Below the pieces are notes generated by a model. That model searched no databases and had not been told where the DNA came from. It saw only the letters and a program-made list of their open reading frames with translations. Shown here piece by piece: positions 19,349 to 30,830 of a stretch of 64,000 nucleotides of DNA (positions are counted from its first letter, which is position 1; each line of letters opens with the position of its first letter). The position numbers were made by a program, and so were the translations under genes. This DNA comes from Trichomonas vaginalis G3 (lineage: Eukaryota; Parabasalia; Trichomonadida; Trichomonadidae): contig NC_067205.1 in the NCBI RefSeq assembly GCF_026262505.1, positions 25,487,693-25,551,692 on the forward strand, given 5' to 3'.

Positions 19349-22343
19349 TTAACCAACTCGTATCCAAGCGTGCATTGTTATATAAGGAGGCATATAATCT
19401 TTTCCATTACCTGCTGGGTCTGTAATACCAGCTACAACATGTGTATGATTTCCTGCAGTTCCACAGAAAATACCTGTGCTAACATCTTTGGGGTCATCTG
19501 AGATATCATATCTATTCATTCCCCATCTATCCGAACCCGCTGCAAGATTTATATAACCTCTTTTTGTTATTGAATGTGAATGGTTTCCTTCCACAGATGT
19601 TCTTCCACTGAACCTATGCATATGTGAAGGAAGGTTTTCAATACCTATTTTCTTTGAACCTCCCATCTTCATTGACTGCGTATTAGTGTAGAATGGAAAA
19701 CTGTCAACTATTTCATACCATCTACCACCAAATAAAGTGTTTGGATTTATTGGATTCATAGACGTATAAATAGCTCCTATAGGATATATTAAATCATATA
19801 TGCTCATAACTCTATAAACATATTCTAAAGAACTTATGTCATTAAATACCATTTGGAATGTATCTCCCGGATGAAATGTTGCATTTGTTCCACTTTTATA
19901 ATGTAATGTTAGTTCAATAGAATTATCCAAGAAAAATTCAAAAGTATCTGGTTGAAGACCTCTAACAAATTCAAATGAGTTGCTGGTTCACCATTTATAA
20001 TTTCTGTTGTAAATGTCATTGTATCTGGTTTCGAAAATTTCTTTGTTAGTTCTGCATCCACATAAGTTTTATCTGCTTTTTTATCTAACATTGCTGGTAG
20101 TTCATGTGTTTCAAAGTTTCTGACATGACCTTCAATGTTCATACATTTACTATTTAAGGAGTTTAGTGTATCTTTTACGCTTGTACTTGGATTCTCTAAA
20201 GGTGCACTTGAACCAAGGGTATAGTTCAATATTATGTCGTCTGCTCTAACAGTAGTGAAGGATTTATGTGTATGGTTCTTGTCGGCTTTACTGTCTAATG
20301 TAGCTTGAAGTTCATTTATATCGGAGATGTTGTGTTTATGAGATTTCAAAACTTTGTTCATTGCTTCGAGTTCAACTTTGTCAGCTTTACTTTTAATAGC
20401 ATCTTCAAACGTTATTTTTGCCTTAACTCTCAAAGTAATCTTGGTTCAACTAATACACCTTTAACAGAGAAAGTAGAGGCATAAATTTCATCGTTATAAC
20501 TAATGCTTCTGTGCTTTACCGTGTCATACTGTACAGTACAGCTTATGTCATAACCTTTAGCACGAATGTATTTATATCTTCTTTCATTGGGGTCTTCCGT
20601 CTTCACTTCATCACTTCGTGTTAAATATCCATGGTAGTCCGTTATAATCTGTTCGTCTGAAGTTATATAATGAACGTGGTTCTTGACTTTATCACTCAGA
20701 GCTAAAAGCTCATTTTTGTCTGCTTTTTCGGCTAATTTCTCATTAACATCATTCACTTCTAATTCAACTCTTCCGCCAGAACTCTTATTATCATTAATCT
20801 TTTTCATTAATTCGGTAATTACGTCATAAAGACTATATTCTGTTTTCGGTTTTGTAAATAATGAGTCAAAATTTCTTTTCATCATTACATCGCTGACATT
20901 AATGATATCACCAATTCCTTTTTCATTTATTCTCTTCATTAATTCTGCAATAATGACGAATATATAATCTGTTAATTTATTCTCTTCATCGAGGGTTATA
21001 GAATGTTTTGAAATTGAATCATTAACTCCTCTAAATAAATCAATAACTTCAGGATACACGTTTTTAATGTCTCGAATAACCCGACCAGTATCCTGTTGTT
21101 CATGTTCTTCGTTCCCGTCGTTACGTGGTTTTATATCTCTAACCATCATCAACGCAGCCATAACCGGAGGGTTTGTTGCTATCTGTTCGAAAATCTGACC
21201 GTTATGTATGGTATATCTAAATAATTTCTTTGTGTTTGTTAAAACATTTGAAACAAGTCTTTTAAAACCATCTACAAAATTTCCTGTTTCACCTAATGTT
21301 CTTGCAGCATTTACAAGCTCACCCATTCCCGCTTTTGACCCCAAAAACGTCCATATTGCATTTATTTCACTCTGTATAGTTGTCCATTCAGCGAAACTAA
21401 CACCCGCATTCGCTAAGCTGAAAATGAAATTCAGTGGATCGAACTTAATTCCACCTTCTTTTTCAATTTCAACGAACTCACTAACATGAGATTTTAAGTA
21501 TTCTTTCGTTAAAATTGTTTTCCCCGATGTTATGTCATTAACGAAACTATCACCGTCAAAAGTTAACGAATTCAATTTCGTCGTTGATGCTTTTATTTCA
21601 TACACCGCTTTATTGATAGTTTTTGGCTCACCTTCTTTAGAAGCATATGAAACATTAATGAATGAATTATATGTATTCGTGAATGAATTAAAATCAATGA
21701 TTTTCATTAATGACGCCTTTAATGATTCATTTACTGTCGAATCCCTTAAAGTAATTAATGAACTGTCATTTATGAAAGGTACACTGCAAACCGTCGAGTT
21801 TGGATCAAATGCTGTAGTTGGTGCAGGAATATTAATGATATAAGTCATTAAATCATTAAGTGACGTAAATAATGTTGTCGTTTTTGATTTAATTTCTTTA
21901 GCATCTGTTATATATGGTAATTTTATTTCTGTAGTTTCTGAATTAAAGATATTCGCTAAAATGTTTTGTAAACTGTTTTGAACAGCTGTGTAAACCGTTG
22001 AATCCGGAACTCTTACGATTTCACCGTCCTTAATAAAAGGCATTGCACATGGTGTAGTGCTTGGGTCAAATCTTTCGGGATTATAATTCAACATATATTC
22101 TAACGCTTCATAACAGACTTATATACTTGTATTGTCGTTTTCAACAACTTCACCGTCCTTTATAAACGGCATAGTACATGGAGTTAAAATAGGGTCAAAC
22201 TTTTCATAGTCCTTCCATGTTATGTATTTCTCGGTATTTCCATCACTGATAACAATATATTTGTCAGTAAGTGTGAGAGAGTATTGACCAAAATATAAAC
22301 GTTTAGCTCTGTCAGCTTCATACGCATATGCAGCTATACTCAT
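19349..22343 (-). pseudogene. Maverick C phage-like tail fibre protein, broken
   Basis: Counterpart of the 981-aa gene of B. The long helical stem and the HTHKS modules match B closely. The C-terminal tip (YPIGAIYTSMNPINPN, GGSKKIG, His-rich loops, YMPPYITMHAW) is a phage tail-collar type domain but differs markedly from B. About three breaks. Confidence 0.85.
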
Positions 22344-22360
22344 ATTTTAATGAGAATAAA

Positions 22361-23137
22361 ATGTTGTTCTATTTGCAAAGTACAGACCCAAACGAATACG
22401 GGACAGTAAAGCTACAAACAAACTTAGGTCTACAGAATGAGGCGCTTGCATTCAGAATGGTTGACTTCAATACTATCGCTTCATTCGTTATAACAGATGA
22501 AACAGATTTCATGGAGATTGAAATAGATGGAAAGAAGCACGAAATAAGATTTCACAATAATGTAGAATATAAGATGGAAACATTAGCTGGAGTGTTAAAT
22601 GCTCTCATAAATACTACAATAAACAAGGATAACGAAGAAAACTTAATGAATGTTAAACTTATTGCAGGAGTTTTGAAGTTCAGTTATGCGAAGGAGTTTA
22701 AGATACCAAGAATGAGTCATAGAGTACAACTTCTTTTGGGAGCATACCATATGACATTTCCTTTGAAAAGTGTTGACAAAACGATTGAGATGAAATCTGT
22801 TCCATACGTATGTTATGGTAATTGTTTGTACATTGAGTCAAAAATAGCTAATGTCACAGGTATTTCAGGAGTTAATAGTAAAGGTTCAGTAGAATATAAA
22901 TCCTTCTGTTATGCAGTCAATTCAATGTTCATTCCAAACGTTCCTGTCATAGCAACTCATTTAGGTAAATGGGTTCGCATTAGTCCTCATAATTTGAAAG
23001 ACATGCAATTCAGACTTGTTGACTTTCAAGGAGAGCCTGTAGAACTGAAGGCACCAGTGCGAATGACTGTTGAAGTTGACTTTTTAGAAAATATTAAATG
23101 CAACAGCTTACAAGAGAACTCAGAGCTAAAAATATAA
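22361..23137 (+). CDS. Maverick structural candidate, ~258 aa (C)
   Basis: Start MLFYLQSTDPNEYG, preferred over an upstream Met that overlaps the divergent tail-fibre start. Beta-rich; conserved core KIPRMSHRVQLLLGAYHM and a C-terminal strand pattern shared with two other candidate structural proteins. Minor capsid or penton role inferred. Confidence 0.65.
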   Translation: MLFYLQSTDPNEYGTVKLQTNLGLQNEALAFRMVDFNTIASFVITDETDFMEIEIDGKKHEIRFHNNVEYKMETLAGVLNALINTTINKDNEENLMNVKLIAGVLKFSYAKEFKIPRMSHRVQLLLGAYHMTFPLKSVDKTIEMKSVPYVCYGNCLYIESKIANVTGISGVNSKGSVEYKSFCYAVNSMFIPNVPVIATHLGKWVRISPHNLKDMQFRLVDFQGEPVELKAPVRMTVEVDFLENIKCNSLQENSELKI

Positions 23138-23337
23138 AGTATGAATGTTATGTATTAGGTCATGAACTTTGGTTGTTGCTGTTTGATGAAACAAATGAGT
23201 TAGTTATGTCAGTCAAGAGAACAGAAAAATATTGTGTTAGTGAAAACTGCACCAAGTCAATAAGATTAGGTTTGCATTATGAAGATGAGTTCGATACTGT
23301 TGAAGAAGTTTTGGATAGATACTATAAGTTGCTTTAA
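23098..23337 (+). CDS. Small conserved Maverick protein, 79 aa (C)
   Basis: Overlaps the preceding gene by 40 bp in another frame, as in A and B. Starts MQQLTRELRAKNIK. Convergent with the next gene; the two stops lie almost together. Confidence 0.55.
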   Translation: MQQLTRELRAKNIKYECYVLGHELWLLLFDETNELVMSVKRTEKYCVSENCTKSIRLGLHYEDEFDTVEEVLDRYYKLL

Positions 23338-23946
23338 TTTACTAAAACATATTTCAAACAAAGCTTATAGTCGTAGATAGTTTTGTATACTCGTTCGAAT
23401 ATTTATACTTAAACTCAACTCCTGTAGTTCCTGGTGTTTCAATGATGCGGATGTTACCTATTTTCATGAATAGTGGCGTTTGACCACAGCATTCGATTTC
23501 AGGGTCGAGATAGTCAATGACACATTGCTTTCCTGTTATTCGTGATATAACATTTTCAAGGTCCTCCTTTGTTAGAATTATTTGGTTCTTACTTATAAGA
23601 TTTGTCAAAAGCTTCTTATCGTCTTTGAGTAAAATTGTTTGGTATAACTGAAGAAGGTAATGGTCTACGTTATCTGAAGGATTTGTTTGAACATTTTGTA
23701 AGGGTTGTCGTTGGCTTCTCTTGAAAGAATTTGGTCCAGTGGTGGATACTCTAACTTAACATCTGATGTAGCGTTAGCGTTTGAAGCTGTGTTTAAATTC
23801 ACGGATTTCAGCTCTGGTTCTTTTTCTTTCAAACACTCTGAACTATAGTTCTTTATGACAATATTGTTTGTCGTTCGTGAGTCAACATTTGATGTTGGTT
23901 CAATTGGAACATTAACGGCACCAGCTAAGATGGATTTGCTTCTCAT
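23334..23946 (-). pseudogene. Conserved Maverick protein of unknown function (C), broken
   Basis: Same family as 977-1591 and 44155-44796. About two breaks. The N-terminal Asn/Thr-rich part and the compact C-terminal part are both recognisable. Confidence 0.65.
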
Positions 23947-23971
23947 TTCATATAGAATAAAAACCTTTTAT

Positions 23972-24373
23972 ATGTATGAAATGAACAATATACTCGACAA
24001 GGGTTTGAATGTAAAGCTAACGAATGAAAATATTGTTGAATTCACTGAGACAGGAGCTGTGTATAAAGATGTAGAACTACTGAACAAAAGAGCTAAGGGA
24101 AGAAGCAGGAATATGAACAAAGGGTGGAAGCCTATAAAAATTTATGTCAATGATGGCTCAGGAGGTTCAAACATAAAGTATGCAGAAAGTTATAGAGTTT
24201 ATGCTCTCAAAGGTGAAAAGCCTTCATTTAAGAACAGCTATTCTAACGCATATCCTCAAAAGCTAACGGATGGGGAAGTGGATGATATGAATGACAGCAA
24301 AAATATTAACAGAAATGGCGACAGAGATGCATGGAATTTGTTTACCATCAGTCAATTGAAGGTTAAACTTTAA
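23972..24373 (+). CDS. Conserved Maverick protein, 133 aa (C)
   Basis: Identical in protein sequence to the A copy from MYEMNN to the end. The 4-bp overlap with the convergent ATPase gene is kept. Confidence 0.65.
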   Translation: MYEMNNILDKGLNVKLTNENIVEFTETGAVYKDVELLNKRAKGRSRNMNKGWKPIKIYVNDGSGGSNIKYAESYRVYALKGEKPSFKNSYSNAYPQKLTDGEVDDMNDSKNINRNGDRDAWNLFTISQLKVKL

Positions 24374-25256
24374 AACAATGTTGGTCGTTCCCATGGAATA
24401 TTTTTGACTTTAATGGTATTAGTCATGATATGAATCTCAAGGTATGAACGAGGAGAGATGAGAGACTTATATGCTTCCCAAATTTCTTCAAAAGGTAATG
24501 TTATACCTGACTGTTTCCAAATGAGTTCAATATCATAACGTGAGAAACCTTGAAAGATAACGAAGTCAGTTATGAGACGTTTTATGTTTAAAGCAAGAAA
24601 ACGCCATGTTTGCATAAGTATTGCTACAGTTAAGTGGTAATGTCTGACTTTAGTTATGATGTTAGCTAATGGTGAGTCAGGCTTTGACACTAAACCTTTC
24701 CGGCGAAGTCGTCACAAACTAATAAAGTGTTTGATGGATATTTTTTGAAGGGGTATTTTGAAAGTTTTGACAGAATGTAGTTTGTAAGTCGTTTCATATC
24801 GTAAACTCCTGAGTATTGACGTAAGTGGTGTTTGTCAATAATTCTTTCCATCTCCTCAGAAGTCTTTTGCATTCCTGACTGTATAAATTCAACGATGGCA
24901 TAATATTTCCTCTTACGTCGAATGTAACGTTGAAGAAATTCAATGAGTTCACTGTCTGGAACTTTAACGACAGAGGCTTGAACTTTTGACATAAATGTTT
25001 TCGCTGTTGAGTCCATAGAGTCTGAAGTTGCTGATATAATGATTTGGTCATAGTAAGAGTCGTTTCCTAAACGCTCTGTTATGAGTATATGACGAATGAG
25101 GTTAAATGTCTTACCTGAACCCATCTTTCCACAATAGAAATAAACACCATTTGAACAGAACTCATAGTCCTTACTGAAAGGAAGAATGAGAGAAGAGTTA
25201 AGTTTGTCTGTAGTTTCATTCATGTCTTCATCTACGTCATGTATTAAATGCTTCAT
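24370..25256 (-). pseudogene. Maverick C packaging ATPase, broken
   Basis: FtsK/HerA-superfamily packaging ATPase with Walker A CGKMGSGKT near the N-terminus. About one break. The B copy looks whole. Confidence 0.88.
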
Positions 25257-25272
25257 TTTATCTCCATTAAAA

Positions 25273-26154
25273 ATGCAAGTCAGAAATATTCAGAACATAG
25301 CACCGAGTCTAACTGACAAGAGTATAAAGATATACTATGAACATGTTATGATGAAACCAACCAAAATTCAAGAAAGTCAGTATACTTATGAATATCCAAG
25401 ACACTGGGTAGAGTATGTAGGAGGTGAGAAAGCTATTGAAATCAGACAGGTTCGAAGTATTCCAGCAGGAAGAACAATATTATTGAAGAACTTTAATGTT
25501 TTGAGATATAATGATGAAACAAAGAAGCAAGATAGTTTCCCTGTTGCTGTGTATGTGAACTTAGATACAGGAGATGACATGAAAGTTTTTAATACAAAGC
25601 TTCAAACGGTAGTGAGAGAACAACTGACTGCGGAAGGACATCCATTACCTTCAGAAGTTACCATAGCATATAATTTTGAAACAAACTCAATAGATTTTAA
25701 AGTCATCTCTGCAAAGAAGTCAGGATTTACATTTAATGAAGCAGATGTATATTCGAATGAAAACTTCAAAGCTATTGCATGGTTAGATAATGACGATTGC
25801 TTTAAGAAAATATTTAAATACAGTGACTCAACGATGTCAATAGATGACCTTCGTGGAATGTTACCATCGACGTTTACAGTAGAAGGTTCAGCAGGATTGC
25901 TTACAAGATTGTCAATTGGTGGTATTTGGTCTCGTGAGAACATTGTTATAAAATCCAGTATAAGTGAATTTGCTGAAGAATCTATATTATGTCTTTCAAA
26001 CTACATGTATTCGCCGCCGAAGCATTATAGTATAACAAACTTTGTCAGTAAGTTTAACATAAGACTTGTCGAACCTTCTTCAATGAAAGATGTTGTGCTA
26101 CCTAAAGATGGAAAGGATGGACTCATTATTGAGATGATTTTAATTGCATATTAA
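25273..26154 (+). CDS. Maverick structural candidate, 293 aa (C)
   Basis: Start MQVRNIQNIAPSLTDKSI; the longer frame upstream runs antisense over the ATPase start and is discarded. Beta-rich with no membrane segment. The C-terminal pattern HYSITNFVSKFNIRLVEPS then LIIEMILIAY parallels the 285-aa and 269-aa proteins. The stop codon is directly followed by the ATG of the next gene, so these genes are probably read together. Confidence 0.65.
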   Translation: MQVRNIQNIAPSLTDKSIKIYYEHVMMKPTKIQESQYTYEYPRHWVEYVGGEKAIEIRQVRSIPAGRTILLKNFNVLRYNDETKKQDSFPVAVYVNLDTGDDMKVFNTKLQTVVREQLTAEGHPLPSEVTIAYNFETNSIDFKVISAKKSGFTFNEADVYSNENFKAIAWLDNDDCFKKIFKYSDSTMSIDDLRGMLPSTFTVEGSAGLLTRLSIGGIWSRENIVIKSSISEFAEESILCLSNYMYSPPKHYSITNFVSKFNIRLVEPSSMKDVVLPKDGKDGLIIEMILIAY

Positions 26155-26378
26155 ATGAGCTTGTTCTTGAAGGTCATTCATGATGAAATAACTGTTGTAG
26201 AAGATGTTAGCAATTGTTCAGACATTTTGAAGAATAGATGAGATAAGAAAGAAGTTAGATAGACCGCAAAGCGGTGAGGGCGAAGCCCGTGAGAAATGTT
26301 TATGTTTCATTGACTTTCTCCAGTAACGAGAACTTTTATGAGATAATATTGAAGAGAGATGATTTTAATATGGTGTAA
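26155..26378 (+). pseudogene. Maverick C 74-aa protein, broken
   Basis: Counterpart of 47006-47230 in B. It contains a 27-bp double-hairpin insert. About one or two breaks. Confidence 0.6.
26263..26289. repeat. 27-bp double-hairpin insert (C), inside the 74-aa gene
   Basis: Hairpin ACCGC-AAA-GCGGT, two bases GA, hairpin GGGC-GAA-GCCC, one base. Exactly the layout of the other inserts. B has the same insert in the same place, so here it predates the split of B and C. Confidence 0.7.
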
Positions 26379-26910
26379 ATGGTAGCTTGGGCAGCTTTAG
26401 GCGCAATGGGAACAAAAGCATTAGCATTTGTGGAGCAAAAGCACTTGGAGCTTATGACGCGCAGTAAATAAAATGAGTGGAGGAAGGGTTTCAAAGACAT
26501 TAGATGCAAATAAAGGAAAGATTGGAGGCTGGGTTGCAAAGAAGTTAAGATTAAATAAAATGGGGCTCATAAATAAAGCATCCAATTTGGTTGCGACTGA
26601 GTCAGAAAATGTTTTAGGAAAGGACGATGAGTTTGCAAAACACGCAAAAGACTTTAATGACCAGATGAAAGGTGAAACAATGCATTTAAATAGAGTCGAT
26701 GGAACTAAAGAAAATGTTTCTTCTCCACCAGTAGTTCTTCCGTATGGTCCCTATGGAATGTATGGAAACCCTTACGAAAGACCATTTGACCCATTGACTG
26801 GTGGAAGTAACTGGTATCATTACGGACGAAGAAGAAAGACAGTCAAGTTGGAGACAGACGTGAAGAAAGCAACTAAAAAGAAACCAAGGAAGAGAGTTAT
26901 AAAGCAATGA
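26379..26910 (+). pseudogene. Maverick C ~175-aa basic protein with hydrophobic head, broken
   Basis: Counterpart of 47231-47758. The Gly/Ala-rich N-terminal helix and the basic C-terminus (KKPRKRVIKQ) are recognisable. About one or two breaks near the start. The 3' end reaches into the TIR. Confidence 0.65.
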
Positions 26911-27699
26911 ATTCAACAGGGTGAAAAAAAGGGTGAAAAAAGAGGTGAGATCTCACCACTTCACCTAAATTTATTTTTGTGCTATGTTTTCATACGCGTG
27001 AGGGTGGTGATATCATTAATTTTTAAGTTTATTTTTTATTTTATTTTTATATAAATGACGAAAACTATTGAGATAACAAACTACAACGGTCATGAGTTCA
27101 AGAATTTGTTCTTCGTTCCTCGTGAAAATACATTCTATCAGATACGAGGGAGAAAGGGTAAAGTTAGTTTGAGCGTTTATGATAGTAAACATAATGGAAA
27201 GTTTATACAAGCATATGATACAAACGGTAAGCGTGTTTCATTAGCTTTGTCAAAACTTACTAACATTTATTTTGACAGTGACTTTGACCTATATGAAGAA
27301 GAAAGTGAGTCAGAAGATTATGAGTTGTTATGTGAAGCACAGCAATGGGAGGAGTTGCAATACTTTTGTAAGTGAGAACGTTTATTTTTACATTAGTGAA
27401 GTCGTTTGTGAAAACATTAGTGAGAACGTTAGTGAGAACGTTTATTTTTTCATGCACGTGCATTGTGTCGTGGGGAGTTGCCATGGGCAATGACCTGCGC
27501 ACAATATATAACGTACAGAGAGGTGAGATGAGGTGGTTTATGTGATAAATACTTTACGTGGCAGAAATAGTTTAAGGTTATTAGAAATATTGCATCTGTG
27601 ATGTAAAATATACGTTAGTGGTTTTGTAAAGTGCCAGATTGACATATCTTCGGTAAGATGGCGCGCAGTGCCACAGTACTGAAGATATGTATACTAACT
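26886..27699 (-). repeat. Right TIR of element C
   Basis: About 814 bp, ending GTATACTAACT followed by the CTGGA target duplicate. It contains a full copy of the 106-aa gene on the plus strand and the same GGTGA palindrome cluster. The inner edge reaches across the stop of the 175-aa gene. Confidence 0.9.
27055..27375 (+). CDS. TIR-encoded Maverick protein, 106 aa (C right)
   Basis: MTKTIEITNYNGHEF version; one residue differs from the left copies. Reads toward the right end of the element. Confidence 0.7.
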   Translation: MTKTIEITNYNGHEFKNLFFVPRENTFYQIRGRKGKVSLSVYDSKHNGKFIQAYDTNGKRVSLALSKLTNIYFDSDFDLYEEESESEDYELLCEAQQWEELQYFCK

Positions 27700-29076
27700 C
27701 TGGAAGCAAAAGTCCACTTCTGTTGGAAAACCACATAAGAAATGTGTGTTGTCATAGCTATCCCATTTCTGTTCCACACTACCATCATCCACCAATGACC
27801 TCATAACATCTTCATTAAATCCAATCATATCATTGTTTGTATTGCAGGCGTTCGCAACCATTTCATAAAATACAGGTCCATATGATTTTTCAGGTTCTGC
27901 AGGCATATTTCCATAAGCTCCCATGGAAAGCTGAAGATATTTAAACTTAGGGTTCTCAAAATTAACATAATAGTTGTCTTTCTTTCTAAATAGTGCCCAA
28001 ATACTTTTAACATTAATAGGCGTATAAGCTGCTGTAAATGTTGCACTTGAACTATCTGTATTCTTTGAGAATGAACCGTCCATAGGAATCCAATCCATAA
28101 CTTTAACAGGAAAACATAAAGCCTCGTTTGTATAATGTTCTACAAGTTCTGTATAAATGTTAGGGTCTAAAGAGAATGACTTTGGATGAATGAAACATTC
28201 ATTAAAATCCATCTTTGTTCGAAATAGTTGCTGGGTTACAGTTGTAATAGTAACTGTTCCACTAGCTTCTACTGCCTTCGTTATCATAGTGAATGGTTCA
28301 TTCCATGGAACAAATTTATTTGTCGGTGGATTTGAATCTGAAGCAAATGCAACTTTAAGAGTTGGATTGAAAGCAATGATATCATTTACAGATATAGATG
28401 TGCATTGTAAGGCGTCGCCACTGAACTTTACTTTAAGCTGAATGTTTCCTGCAAAAGCTGGAATAAATCGAATAGCTTCTAATGGAAGGAATCTTCTAAC
28501 AGGAATTCTTAAACGAAGCTTAAAATCAAATGATTTTCCTGCTGTAATTGGACCACTAACAATTTGTCCTGTTCTGCATGTTCCCGAATGACTCCATACA
28601 TCTTCATGTCGAGTCTTTGAGAAAACATCTACTTTCTTTATTTGTTCGGTAGTTTGTGAGTTTGAAGTTATATATGCTTCTTCTCTTGCGTTGTCTTGAG
28701 AATATACGATACGACCATTTGCAAGGATTTGATATCCAGCAACTGCATAGAAAGCGTCATCGAAACCAATCCAAAATCCTGGTGGATTTGTTTTATTGGA
28801 ACCTGAACCAATTTCTTTATCTACAATAAATTGACCTTCCATTTTATACGTAATGAATGTATTATAAAGGTCCAACATATTTTCACCAGGAGGTGAGAGA
28901 TTGAATGTTACCCATGTGTTATCTTTAGCAGTTCCAGGTTGTGATGGAATCTTTGCGTCAGAATATTTTCTATTAGTGTCACCAATTTGAACTGCATTGT
29001 CTATGATATCGAAATATGAGCGAATCTGATGAATATGCTCTGCCGGAGTAAATTCGTTTAGCTGTTCGTTCTGCAT
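27700..29076 (-). pseudogene. Maverick B major capsid protein, 5' part, split by element C
   Basis: Encodes about 460 residues of the double jelly-roll capsid family from MQNEQLNEFTPAEHIH. This part is open apart from the insertion. Its missing end lies on the other side of C at 4071-4273. The CTGGA target duplicate marks the junction. Confidence 0.85.
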
Positions 29077-29103
29077 GTATTTACTTCAGATAAAAATATC
29101 TAT

Positions 29104-29481
29104 TTACTTCATTATTCTCACTCTTCTTCTTGGCATTCGTGGTGGAAGTTGTTTCTTGACATTTTCAATGAACTGTACATTCTCTTTTGTCTCAACTTCT
29201 TTCACTGGTGGGTCAGGGTTCTTTGACTCGGTTTGTTTTTCAATGAAATTCACGAACTTTGCAATAAGCTCTTGATTCGTTATTGAAAGTACATCTGGCT
29301 TCTTTTCTTCACCCCCGTCATGCACATTAATACTGTCGCTTTCTGCATTCGCTAATGGAACCTTTCTTTTTCTTACATATATTTTACCATCTTTACTCTG
29401 ACTTACGTAATAGAAAGGATGTTGTATTCCTCTTGCGTCATTTAATATAATAGACTCTCGCTCTGATTTTGACAAGCTCAT
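29104..29481 (-). CDS. Maverick basic protein, 125 aa (B)
   Basis: Contains FYYVSQSKDGKIYVRKRK, akin to the motif in the 81-aa protein, then an acidic linker and a strongly basic C-terminus (PPRMPRRRVRIMK). A DNA-binding virion protein is plausible. Upstream of, and on the same strand as, the capsid gene. Confidence 0.65.
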   Translation of the reverse strand: MSLSKSERESIILNDARGIQHPFYYVSQSKDGKIYVRKRKVPLANAESDSINVHDGGEEKKPDVLSITNQELIAKFVNFIEKQTESKNPDPPVKEVETKENVQFIENVKKQLPPRMPRRRVRIMK

Positions 29482-29526
29482 TTTACATCGGTTAAAGTTT
29501 TAATTTTGTTTTTTATCTACAGTCAA

Positions 29527-29787
29527 ATGACTCAGACAAGCCCTACAGACAAGACCCAAGGGGTCATAGATGTTGAAGCATTGAAGAAAGAAATTCGTGA
29601 GCAAATTTTATCCGAACTGAAGGAACAAAAACAAGAACAAAAGCCAGAGAGACCAAAGAGAAAACTTAGTGAAAAACAACTTGCTGCATTAGCTGCTGGA
29701 AGACATAAGAACCCACGTTTGCTGGCGAAGAAAGCTAGAGAAGAAGCTGAAGCAAAAGCTAAAGAAGCTGAAGCAAAGAAAGAATAA
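29527..29787 (+). CDS. Maverick basic coiled-coil protein, ~86 aa (B)
   Basis: MTQTSPTDKTQG start. Same RPKRKLSEKQLAALAAGR motif as in C and a shorter Ala/Lys/Glu tail. Divergent from the 125-aa gene. Confidence 0.65.
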   Translation: MTQTSPTDKTQGVIDVEALKKEIREQILSELKEQKQEQKPERPKRKLSEKQLAALAAGRHKNPRLLAKKAREEAEAKAKEAEAKKE

Positions 29788-29811
29788 ATGGTTTATTTTT
29801 ATCCGAATTAA

Positions 29812-30668
29812 ATGTATAGACAAATACCTTTATCTGTTGCGTTCAGTAGTGAAAACCCTGACGTAAAAATAAAGGGAACAGAGTAACGTTTAAGTTTCCA
29901 ACAGACTGGATTGTGAACATAAATGAAGAGAAGTACATTGGCTTAACAAATATGTATATAACACGTGCTTACAGAAAGGTTGAGTTTGTACTTCAAGTCG
30001 AGATAGAAAATGACGAACAGTCTTTAAGCGCCCAAAACATTCACATACATAGATACTTTAAAGACGATACGATGTTAGAAGACTGTCTACTTACATTTTA
30101 CGAAAGTGTTCAAAATAGGCTCGACATTGAAGTACAAACTTTACAGCCTTTACGTGATTTTCTTGCACAACTGAAAGAAGAAGGTAGTCAGCCACAACTT
30201 ATAGCTTTTCGTTATGAATTTGTACCAAATGAAGATGGAACTCATGACTGTCAATTCATTGTATTCTCACCATTCAATGAAGTCGCTAAAAAGAAAAAAA
30301 ATCCATTACGTATAAGATTTCAAATCTCTGAACCAAGTGAAGACTTCAAAAATGTTTTCAATTATGATGCAATGCTTCCGAGGAAAAATGAATTTTCAAA
30401 GATTAGATTTCCAGGCATTTGGGATAGAAAGCAAGCTATATTATATTCAAACTTAAGTAATGGAGTTGAAAATGAGTTCATTGGTCATACAAGAAATTCA
30501 CCATTACCAAATCCTAAATACTATAAATTAACTGGCTTCAATCGTGAGTTTTGGATAGACATGTACTCAACTCACGACCATAAATGTCCAGTGTTCTTGC
30601 CTCCAGATGGGAAGGACTGTCTCTACATTGAAGCACAACTCTTAAACTCTACCATCGCAGTATTGTAA
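29812..30668 (+). pseudogene. Maverick B structural candidate (285-aa family), broken
   Basis: Counterpart of 11759-12616. About one break near the start. A central patch of some 40 residues is much more diverged from C than the flanks. Confidence 0.6.
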
Positions 30669-30697
30669 AATCTACGCTAGCTTTATTTTTATCACGA

Positions 30698-30830
30698 ATG
30701 ACCTCATTGCTGACAAAAATAAATGACCTCATTCATGACCTCATTCATGACCTCATTCATGACCTCATTGCTGACAAAAATAAATGACCTCATTCATGAC
30801 CTCATTGCTGACAAAAATAAATGACCTCAG
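30698..30830. repeat. Minisatellite of ATGACCTCATTC units
   Basis: Repeats of a 12-bp unit (ATGACCTCATTC/ATGACCTCATTG) broken up by CTGACAAAAATAA spacers. It lies between the convergent 285-family and polymerase genes of B. C has only a short degenerate version. Confidence 0.75.

Larger units (their letters stand above)
4274..27699. mobile_element. Maverick/Polinton element C (inner), inserted in the capsid gene of B
   Basis: C starts AGTTAGTATAC and ends GTATACTAACT. It is flanked on both sides by CTGGA (4269-4273 and 27700-27704), a 5-bp target duplication; the uninterrupted site is visible in C's own capsid gene near 9594. Its TIRs of about 814 bp look identical in the outer 110 bp that I compared base by base, so insertion was recent. 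The core element is 7823-27699 (about 19.9 kb); two further copies of its left end precede it. Same family as B, with about a dozen breaks spread over capsid, polymerase, tail fibre, ATPase and small genes. It is a fossil despite its youth. Confidence 0.93.
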
